Positions 55,711 to 64,000 of a stretch of 64,000 nt of DNA are shown here, piece after piece. The DNA is taken from positions 109,758,852 to 109,822,851 of the forward strand of contig CM066728.1 in NCBI GenBank assembly GCA_033961575.1, in the 5' to 3' direction. The position numbers and the translations under genes were made by a program. Each line of letters opens with the position of its first letter. Positions within the stretch are counted from its first letter, which is position 1. The notes below the pieces were generated by a model. It saw only the letters and a program-made list of their open reading frames with translations. It searched no databases and was not told where the DNA came from. This DNA comes from Aselliscus stoliczkanus (lineage: Eukaryota; Chordata; Mammalia; Chiroptera; Hipposideridae).

Positions 55711-57950
55711 AGGGGAGAGCGATGAGGCTTGGGAGGAGGTGTCTGATGCAGGCATGGGGAGGGGGGGATGTCAGCATGCCCTCCAGGTCTTTAGGACAGA
55801 AGGCAGCCTAGATGGCTGTGGACGGTCACTGATCAGGGACAGAGGGCAGTTGGGGAGAGGGGCGGGCCGTCTGCCCTGGGTTCAGGTGCCTGAGCTGTGC
55901 CTGAGGACACTGTGTGTGAGCGAGGGAGGCCTGTGGTGGACACAGCCTGACGGTGACGACGCAGGCAGCAGAGGCTGGAAACCCTGCTCGTCGCGAGCTA
56001 CCCGAGCTGGTTTTCCCCTCTGTCTTCTCCAGGTTCCAAAGCTGTAAGGTAATGAAAATCATGAGCTCATTGTGAAGGTCGTTTATGAGTTGGTCCAGCT
56101 CAGGCCTGTGCACAGAACAGGGGCTGGCATGGGGAAACACGCAGTATGTTTAATGACAGCCCACAGTTATGCAATGCTCGCCAAAGGCAGCTCTCAGGTG
56201 TGCCTCTTATTTGTCCTTGTGGGAATTAAAGGTACACGCATGGAGCATCTGTCTTGGGAGACAGAAATCAGAATGAGAAGAACAAAAGGAAAAGGAAGAA
56301 ACAAGGGCAAACGCCAGCGTTTGGAGGGGAGGGAGAACAAGAAACTTGCAGATGAGTGAAGGGTACGGAAGACCAGGCCGACCAGGGGCTGGAGGGGGAG
56401 TGTCCTCAGGGGGGCTGGCCTGTGTCACAAGGGACCGTCTCAGCTTCGAAGGTTCTTTGACAATGTATTTCTCAAACTTCAATAAGCATGCCGATGACCA
56501 GTGTGTCTTCTAGAACTGCAGGTGCTGAGGCCGTGGGTCTGGGTTGTGGCCTGAGGTTCTTTCCACATTTCTACCAAGCCCCCAGGAGAGGCTGCTGCCT
56601 GCCCTGCACCCCTCACTTGGAGCAGCAAGGATAGAATACTGGGGGGTCGCCTGTTGTTTTCTTTTGTTTTGCCTTAATAAAGAATAGACCACCTACCCCT
56701 CAGGTGGAAGAATATCTTATTTCTGTGTAAGCTGCTAATCCTTCTCCACCGGCGGGTGGAATCCCCAAGGCACTGCCCACACTTGTAGTTCCCAGGTCAG
56801 GATCTAACGCTGAGCGACTCCCCTGGGCGTATTGCCCTCTCGGGGCAGCCAGCTCAGACCTGGAGAACCGAGGTGCAGAGAACGCACTCACTGAACATGC
56901 TTCGGCCGGAGCCATTACTGCTCCTCCGTGGCTCACCACAGGACCCAGAGGTCCTGCTCTCAGGAAGTGAAATCTGAATTCAGAAACCCCAGGGTCTGGC
57001 AGGTGGGCAAGTCAAGCATGTAGACTGTCTTCTAATTCCATTCTCGAGGTCTCTACACTGTGCCCTGGCTACATGGCAAGGGACGGGCTTCCCGGCAGAA
57101 AATAAATTATGAATGTAAAAGTCATAATGGGAAATTTATAGACGGCCTCTGTTGCCCTTAAAAGTAGCACTTGAAAATTGCACTGGCATTCTAATTCCGC
57201 CGTACGGTTGATCAACTTCTTCCTGGATTTACTTGCTCTTATGTGGGGTAGGCTATTGCTTTCAGGGCCAATCTGTCCGCAGCCTCTTGCAAGGAGACCC
57301 ACGTGTTAGATGCCCGACGCATCCTGTATCACACCGGGAGGCTGGGGTGGGCGTGGGGATGGGGATGGGAGCCCAGAGCTAGTGAACGGCTCCTGTGGTT
57401 CTCGAGAAGGACTAAGTGAGCCGCAGACGTCTGTCTTTCTGCAGCCCTCCTGAAGAGCAGCAGTGCGTCCAGGGGGCTCACTCTTCCTCAGTTTGCCCAG
57501 ACTGTCCTATGGGAAAGAAAACAGGATCCTACATAATTAAAATTGGATTCCAGCGGTATAAATGCAAAGTGGTCTGAAACATCTTTTATAGCAAAATCTC
57601 AAGAATTCTTATTTTTATGCTCTGCATTGGTCAATCACTGTTTCTCCTTTGACTTTTTACGTCTGAGTGTCTTTCTGAAAAGCATGTCTGACTTGTCCTA
57701 TCTCTAGCAACTGGAGAGATAAACGGAAGGACTTTGATTCCAGGCAGAGCTGCGAATAAAAAATAAAATGACAATAAGAACTGAATTCAAGGTGTTGGCA
57801 GGGTTTTGACCATGTATTTCATTATTCTCACTCCCCAGAGCCAAAGCCCCAAATGGGCCGGCGCTGATTTGTAAGGAGGGGGAGGGGAGATGTGACAGGG
57901 TCAGAGCCGATGGCAGTCCTTCATCCGGGATACTCTCAATGTGGGAAGCG
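55711..57950. other. Unrecognised, comparatively GC-rich region
   Basis: About 2.2 kb with no gene or repeat I can name. Frames up to 104 aa occur on both strands. It is a candidate stretch for unique conserved non-coding DNA. Confidence 0.45.
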
Positions 57951-57959
57951 GTACAGACG

Positions 57960-58435
57960 CCCTCTGGCGCTCCATCTCCCTAGTGACCTGTGGACTTCAC
58001 TCCTCGGCCCACGGTCGCCCTGGGCTCTGCCTGCCCCACGTGCTCTCCAGGGTTAGGGATGGAACCCTGCCTTGAAAAAGAAAGAAAGCACATAAGCATT
58101 ACTGCAATGCAGTCAAGATTTAGAGGTTACGCTTCTGTCTTCCTTCCTGGTTGCCTTCTCACTATTGGAGACCTGTCTCCATTCCCACACCTCTGGTTAC
58201 TCTTCCGTCCAGAGCAGGCTTTTTGCTCCCTTGTGGCTCCCAGTACAGTCACAGTGACTTGTAATCGTTAACCCAGTGGCTGTCATCCAGCCTGGACCTT
58301 GCCGGTTCCATGCTGTGGTTGACGCTGCCCACTGGTCCCTGCTTCTGGGAGTCCTCAGCCCTTTCACTTCTTCACTCTTTGCACCTCCCCACATTTGATC
58401 TTGGTTTCCCTTTGAGCTCCTCAGGTCCTTATGAA
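57960..58435 (+). repeat. Possible L2-related sequence
   Basis: Pyrimidine-rich DNA leading into the L1 insertion at 58446 and the clearer L2 beyond it. Weakly supported. Confidence 0.3.
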
Positions 58436-58565
58436 TTTTTTTATTAAATTTATTAGGGTGACATTGGTTAGTAAAATTATATGGGTTTCAAGTGTACAAT
58501 TCTGTAATACATCATCTATCTATTGCGTTCGCCACCCAGAGTCAGTTCTCCTCATGAATTTAAAT
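58432..58565 (-). mobile_element. 5'-truncated L1 3' end
   Basis: TTTTTTTATTAAATTTATTAGGG, GACATTGGTTAGTAAAATTA and TTTCAAGTGTACAATTCTG form a reversed L1 3' terminus of about 110 bp. CTTATGAATTT (left) and CTCATGAATTT (right) look like a target duplication with one mismatch. Confidence 0.75.
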
Positions 58566-59045
58566 GTTGGTATTCCCAGGTTCTGCCTTCTGTCTCTGCT
58601 CACTCAACAGGCTAATTCTGGTAATTCTACCCACTTGAAAGGCTTATAGCTAAAAGCCATGTGCCCACTACTCGAAACATGGACCTGCAGCTCAGACCTC
58701 TGTCCTGGGCTTCCATTTATTCAGTTGGGTGATGGAGCTCATTCTACCTGGATGAAGCACAGGCTTTTCAAATGCAAAATATCTACAACTAAGCCCATCT
58801 TCTTTCCCCACCTGAATTCTCTGAGTGTGACTCTCCAACGAGTCACTCCAGTTAGCCTTCTGTGGCACGCCCTCAGCTCACCTTTTCACCTTACCTGCCT
58901 CCAGCCAATAAACAAGTCCTGTCAATTTTATCTCCCACATATTTATTACATTTCCCCTCTACTATCCTGAACTCTTCCATAGCTTGGCCTGCTGCAAAAG
59001 CCTCATTACTTGGCTTCTGCTCCCGCTTATAAGCGCTGGGCCATA
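58566..59045 (+). repeat. L2 relic
   Basis: AGGCTTTTCAAATGCAAAAT, CTACAACTAAGCCCATCTTC and GCCAATAAACAAGTCCTGTC then CTGCTGCAAAAGCCTCATTA follow the L2 ORF2 3' region. Confidence 0.65.
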
Positions 59046-59085
59046 CAGCTGTCTTCTGCAGGGAGGTCAGCTGCCTGGCAGGTGT

Positions 59086-59181
59086 GACTAGGCCAGGGGT
59101 CGGCAAACTGTGGCTCATGAGCCACATGCAGCTCTTTGGATGCAGCTTGTGAGCCGCAGTTTGCCGACCCCTGGACTAGAC
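59086..59181. mobile_element. hAT-type MITE, 80 bp, near-perfect palindrome
   Basis: The element spans 59094-59173 and begins CAGGGGTCGGCAAACT. Its other end is the exact complement of those 16 bases, and pairing continues inward with few mismatches over most of the length. The 8-bp flanks GACTAGGC (59086-59093) and GACTAGAC (59174-59181) match at 7 of 8 positions, as expected for hAT target duplications. There is no coding capacity. It interrupts an L2-rich region. Confidence 0.9.
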
Positions 59182-59559
59182 CAAGCACCTGTACTTGTCA
59201 CCTGCTCAGTCCTGATCTAGCAATGACTCTGCTCCCAAAGGGGAAGGTCCAATAGTCAGGGACCATTTCCATTTTCAGGTCCCATCACCACCCATTACTG
59301 CCCTCACCACTTCACTGGTACATTCCACTCACCTTGTTCCCAACCCCAGGGTCACAGCCAAGAGTGTCACTGCTGGCCGCGTAAGGAATCTGTCTGATCA
59401 GATAGAGGCTGGCCACAGCTGTGTGGGGTCATGGAGGTGCCACCCTGTGCCAGACGTGCACTCTTCATGCCGCAGCCTGCAGGGACCGCCCTGCGGAGGG
59501 GCGGGCTCACGGGCACACTTAGGTCTCGGCAGAGAGGACATTTACCACCTGCACTTGGG

Positions 59560-59965
59560 CGTGTCGCTGTCTTGACACTTGGTGTGGCTGCACTTGTGCA
59601 TTCCAGCACTAGCTGAACCTGACCTCCGCCTCCCACCTTTTCACGTTGCCTCTGTGCCCACAGCCTCATAAATGTTTACAGCTCGGCCCCGCCACGCTGT
59701 CACTCTCAGTCTCAGCTCATGTGTCGCTTTCTCAGAAGAGCTTGCCACTGAGATATAGAGAACACCCTCCTTGCTAGTGTTTCTAGAAGACCTGCTTTCT
59801 CCTTTGTTGTCTTTATTATCATTTGAATTATATTTTAAATACAATTTTTAGTTTTCTGTCTCTACACTGTAAGCTTGATGAAGGCAGGACCCAGGCAGTT
59901 TCCCACCATGGCGCTTAATATGCGAGCATGACTTATAAAGCCACCAAACGCTATGAAATTTCAAG
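59560..59965 (+). repeat. L2 3'-end relic
   Basis: GTCTCAGCTCATGTGTCGCTT, CTCAGAAGAGCTTGCCACTG, CACTGTAAGCTTGATGAAGG and GCAGGACCCAGG follow the end of L2. Confidence 0.72.
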
Positions 59966-60129
59966 AGTGAAAGCATAACACTTGAGAGTTCGGAGTATTG
60001 GCTACCTTGCAGGCAGGAGGCGTGATGGGAAGTACGAGAGGCCTTACGTGGCCCCAGCCTTGTGATGTGTCCGGGCTTGTGAGCACACTGCATGCGTGAC
60101 CTTGCAATAACCTCCTCAAAATTTCCAAA

Positions 60130-60240
60130 CCTCCAAATACAGTAAAAATACCTTCCCTCCCTGCCTCACAGGATTGGTATGGATATCAAACAACATTAAG
60201 ACTGTAAAAGTGATTTATAAAATGCAAAGGGTGACTAATT
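60130..60240 (+). repeat. MIR 3' fragment
   Basis: CCTGCCTCACAGGATTGGTA, ATCAAACAACATTAAGACTG and AAAAGTGATTTATAAAATGC match the MIR tail. Confidence 0.55.
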
Positions 60241-60383
60241 GTAAGACGTCATCATTCAAATATATTGAAGAATACTGTTGAGCTTTTAATAGGGATGTGC
60301 CCTTGAGAATTTCAGCACACTTTGAAGAAGATGCCTTTAGGATTCAGGGGAGCTTGATTCCATCAGGAGGAATATGTGATCTC

Positions 60384-60545
60384 CTCCTGCTCTCCTTTCC
60401 CTCCCTTCCTCCCTCCCTTCTTTCCCTCCTTCCTTCCCTCCTTCCTTCCTTCCTTCCTTCCTTCCTTCCTTCCTTCCTTCCTTCCTTCCTTCCTTCCTTC
60501 CTTCCTTTCCTCCTCCCTTCTTTTCTTTCTTCCTTCCCCTTCTTC
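60384..60545. repeat. (TTCC)n microsatellite
   Basis: Pyrimidine-only array of TTCC units, regular at about 60425-60505 and degenerate at both ends. Two frames here (60297-60617, 60376-60594) give Leu/Pro/Ser/Phe repeats and are artefacts. Confidence 0.97.
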
Positions 60546-61705
60546 TCCTTATCTAAACCAGGTTGTCATAAAAATCATGAAAGGTCCTCATTAGACCAGG
60601 GCATGAGTTGGGGATAAAAAGCATCGTCTCAGGCCGAGTTAACTTGTCTCCCAGGTCCCACTTACAGCCACACCTCTGGACCTCCCAGTCCACATGGGCC
60701 TCTGGGCTCTGGAAAAGACACAGGTCAATGAGAAAGGGGGGCCCTGATGTGCACACACTCAGTAACCATACCACCCGGCACGAGAGCAGCGAAGCTCAGG
60801 ATGAAGGAGACATTGGGCACCGTCTTCTCACCAAAATGGGGGTTCTCTGGATGAACAGAGAGGAGAAGATGTAAGAGGAGAATCTACATTGCTCTGTGCT
60901 TGGTCAACAAGAGGGTGCCATGGTTTGAGGAGGAACTGGGGGACGGTTGGTACACCAAAGCCATTTCACACAAATTTAAGAGCAAATTTCGGTATTCTAG
61001 GCTCTCTTTGGCTGCTAATATAATCTACTTTGCAGATATAAATGTTGTCTCTGGTGTGAGGAGAGAGACCTCTATATACAGACATAACTCCTTTTATAAA
61101 GGAAAGCTGACATCACCTGGCTGGAAGGTGGGTGGAGGAAAGAACCACAGACGTGCTGGTGTGTCAACTGCCCAGTGCGCTTGTTCAGGCTTCAGCTATT
61201 AGAGCAATTTCATTTAACCACATGGTTCTCTCCTCCTTCTACAGAGGACCTGCCTAGAATGACTGCGGAAGGTCTGGGGGGCCTGTGCAGTCCACTTCTA
61301 TCTTGTACTTTGGTGCAGTGTCCAGGATTTGTTATCTAGCCCCGGACATGAACATTCCATCACGTTTTCTGTAATGCCAGGAGGTTCTAATGGAAGAAGA
61401 TGTTATGTGTGCCCATTAGTGGAATGTAATTCCAGAACCATATTCATTTGTTATTGGTCTCTTAATCCAATTTTAGCTTCATAACTAATTCACTTTTACC
61501 ATTTACCTTATCTGTGGGGAAAATGATGTATTCTGTGGGAATATGATGTTAAACACTGTCTAAAGTAAAATGCTCTTCATGCATATTAGAGAGTATATTT
61601 TTTCTCAAAAAGAGAGCTTATGAACAGCGAATGCTGGGTTGGTGAGATTTTGACCTCTTTTTATCATCAAGGATAGTTAGAAATTGTGGTAAATAGGGAA
61701 GGTTA
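60546..61705. other. Unrecognised sequence
   Basis: A 100-aa frame (60900-61202, +) has no recognised motif. Otherwise nothing identified. Confidence 0.4.
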
Positions 61706-61711
61706 TCAGAT

Positions 61712-61865
61712 GGGTATTTTATTCTGTATTTCTGAGTCTAAACTTGATGCTAACTAGCCATATGACTTTGGGGAAATGACTGAACTTCTCCGAGTCTCAA
61801 TTTTCTCATCAACACAATGAGAAAATTAGACCAATTTATCTCAGCTTTAGTCCAGTTCCAAAAAT
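61712..61865 (+). repeat. MIR
   Basis: TAACTAGCCATATGACTTTGG, GGAAATGACTGAACTTCTCC and AATTTTCTCATCAACACAATG with GAGAAAATTAGACC follow MIR. Confidence 0.75.
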
Positions 61866-63005
61866 GGTTGCAATTCTGATTCCTCTTTTGTTTCTTGGAT
61901 TTACTTCTAGATGTCTCTTAGTCTGGGTGTACACGAGGGGGCTGAGAATGGGGAGACGAGTAAGAGATACATAAAATGGGGAGCGGTCTTTGCCAGCTTG
62001 CCAAAATCAGTGTCACTCCTTCTTCAGTTCCCATTAATGTGCTGACATGCTGCTTCTACTTCACCAAATGGTGGAATGTTTTCATTCATCTTCTCCCTCT
62101 TGGAGGATCAAACCCATGTTCATCAACCTCCTACATGGAGCAAGGCTCCCCACCATTTGGCTGTTGCCTCTTCTTGACCTTCCCTTTTCCTTCTCCTGCT
62201 CGCCTTCTCTACCTTTTCTGGTTGACCCTGTGCTCTAACCATCAGATGAACACATCTCAACCTTGGCCTGCCAAGGATTTGTAGTTGGTCCCTAACGATG
62301 CTGCAGTCAATAGCCCTGGTCAGCACAGAGACTAACCTGGACCCAAGAGTAATTCCGGTTGAACCAGGCAAGAGACAGAACGGGGACTAGGACTGTACTT
62401 GGGACCTTGAGGTGGGGCAGTTGTGGCTGTGGAGCTACCCCCATTGGCCTCTTTGGGACTCATGGTTACCATGAGTGTCCCCGGGGAATGCTCTCCTGCT
62501 GAGACACCTGATCATGAGAGGGATTAAAGGTGGAAATTGATCTCCTCTCTGCTGGTCCTGGAGGAGCCACCCTGTCAGTGACAATGCACTTGCTGACCTG
62601 TGCCTACCTCGGTGGTGGAGCCTTTTTACCAGCAGTGGGTGAGCCCAGCCTCCCTGCCATGGAACACAGAGCAGGGATAGCGGGAAGAGGGTACAGCAGG
62701 GGGAGGGGGTCTCAGCTTCAGGGAGATGAGCAGGATAACATGGTGGGTACTGTGGTAAAGTGAGCTTGTCTAAGTGACGTGCCCGTTCTCAGCTGCTCAC
62801 AGAAAGCATTCCACTGGCAGTGTGGTAAATATCGGGACACGTGTGCTTCTCTTGTTTTTAAACTAATTCAGTTTAAAGAAACATTAACTAATTGTTTACC
62901 GTCAGTTGAGAACTGGGCCAAAAGCTATACGTAGGAAAAATATAAAGATGCCTAAAGTCTCATCTTCTGGTTTTTAGAAACTCAAAGCCAAGATAAACAA
63001 ATTGT
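61866..63005. other. Unrecognised sequence
   Basis: Frames of 102 aa (61976-62284, +) and 77 aa (62530-62763, +) lack motifs or supporting context. No repeat recognised. Confidence 0.4.
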
Positions 63006-63009
63006 AAAA

Positions 63010-63384
63010 AAATATATGTACACATGCACACAATAAATGTCGACAATGCTTGTATATAAAATATTATGTGACGTACGTACATATACATATCCTATTCTAT
63101 ATATATAGTTTATAATAATTTTATATTTATATTATATATAAATTAAGTATATATATGTAAACTATATATACATACATTATATGTATATATAAATTATATA
63201 TATACATATATATTTATGTATTATTATTATATGCAATATAAATATATATATTATTTATATAGTTTATAATGATGTATGTATAATATATATAAATTATGTA
63301 TGTATATATGTAAATTATTTATATACATTATATGTCTATATAAATTATATATATGTATATATATAATATAAATATATAAATTAT
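63010..63384. repeat. AT-rich (TATA/TATG/TAAAT) array
   Basis: About 370 bp of irregular TATATA, TACATA and AAATTA units, including several self-complementary stretches. It abuts the ERVL LTR. Confidence 0.95.
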
Positions 63385-63385
63385 G

Positions 63386-63715
63386 TGTGATGGTTAATTT
63401 TATTTGTCAGCTTGACTGGGCCATGGACCTTGGATATTTAATCAAACATTATTCTGGATCTTTCTGTGAGGGTCATTTTGGATGAGATTGACATTTAAAT
63501 GGGTCGACCTTGAGTAAAGTGCGTTGTCTTCCCTGAGGGGTGGTCATCATTCAATCAGTTGAAGGCCTGAACAGAACAAGAGACCGACTCCGAGCAGCAG
63601 CACATCCTCTGGCAGATGGCTCAGACTGTCCGCCACGCTGGCTCTCCCGTTTCTACAGCAGATGCTTTGGACTGGAACTGGACCTTGGGTTCTCCACCCT
63701 CCAGCCTGTAACTGT
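63386..63715 (+). mobile_element. ERVL LTR relic (MLT2-like)
   Basis: GTGATGGTTAATTTTATTTGTC, CAGCTTGACTGGGCCATGGA, AATCAAACATTATTCTGGAT, TCTTTCTGTGAGGGTCATTT, AATCAGTTGAAGGCCTGAAC and TGGACTGGAACTGG follow MLT2-class LTRs. The 3' end is missing and an L1-like piece follows. Confidence 0.75.
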
Positions 63716-64000
63716 TACAATACCGTTCACTATATTCCCTATGCTGCACTCCACATCCCATGAATATATGTGATTATAGTTGACATTCAATACTATCCTA
63801 CTTCAGCTTCAGTGCAGTGGTCAGGCATCCACACAGTCCATGCAGTGACCCCCTGATAAGTCCAGCGCCCATCTGGCACCTATATAGTATTTACAGCATT
63901 ATTGATTATATCCCCCAAACTGTATTTCATATCCCTGTGACTATATTGTTACTACCAATTCGTACTTTCTAATCCCTTCCCCTTCTCCTCCTCCCCACCC
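63716..64000. mobile_element. L1-associated 3' repeat, cut by the window edge
   Basis: TATAGTTGACATTCAATACT, CCCTGATAAGTCCAGCGCCC, TATTGATTATATCCCCC, CCCTGTGACTATATTGTTAC and ACCAATTCGTACTTTC resemble a repeat common beside bat and carnivore L1 3' ends. It continues past 64000. Orientation is probably antisense to L1. Confidence 0.55.

Noticed and set aside
60297..60617. 106-aa Leu/Pro/Ser/Phe-rich frame that looks like a low-complexity protein
   Set aside because: It is the (TTCC)n microsatellite read in frame.

Overview
The window looks like mammalian nuclear DNA, most probably from a bat. The main evidence is a tRNA-derived SINE family whose copies begin with a GGGCCGGCCGAGTGG-type head. 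A long subfamily ends in a 3' body (…AACTAGACTGAAGAACAAAAGG…TTCCCC…AATAAA) that resembles, from memory, SINEs of rhinolophoid (Yinpterochiroptera) bats. L1 3' ends reading TTATTAGGGTGACATTGGTTAGTAAAATTA on the + strand also fit Chiroptera or another laurasiatherian. The species cannot be determined from the sequence alone. No bacterial or phage gene organisation is present.

I find no credible protein-coding exon, tRNA, rRNA or CRISPR array. The longest open frames (207 aa at 9717-10340; 160 aa at 15088-15570; 154 aa at 25667-26131) are either chance frames in unrecognised DNA or translations of repeats. The window is therefore intergenic or deep intronic, and its readable content is a layered record of transposable elements.

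Layout. 0-7 kb: a MaLR LTR relic, a young SINE with an exact target duplication, old L1 relics in both orientations, and a MIR. 7-12.5 kb: a GT microsatellite, two SINEs and mostly unrecognised DNA. 12.5-20.4 kb: a 1.09-kb class II (ERV2, IAP-like ends) solo LTR, a HAL1/L1 ORF1 relic, a MIR split by a two-unit SINE insertion and a further SINE, and a second ERV2-type LTR. 20.4-26 kb: sparse, with a CT microsatellite and a second copy of the long SINE. 26-30.4 kb: an inverted L1 that has received a MaLR LTR, a mariner-type MITE, a minute L1 insertion and a SINE. 30.4-40.2 kb: AT-rich L1 and MaLR relics plus a Tigger-like transposon. 40-45 kb: mostly unrecognised DNA with a second SINE type. 45.05-46.55 kb: the 3' end of an inverted ERV (LTR, polypurine tract, possible env tail). 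47-64 kb: less AT-rich, with MaLR, MIR and L2 relics, an 80-bp hAT-type MITE, a TTCC array, an AT-rich array, an ERVL (MLT2-like) LTR and an L1 3' piece at the right edge.

These elements do not form a pathway. Their value is the order of insertion, which can be read from nesting and target-site duplications. Family names come from remembered consensus sequences and were not checked by a search.
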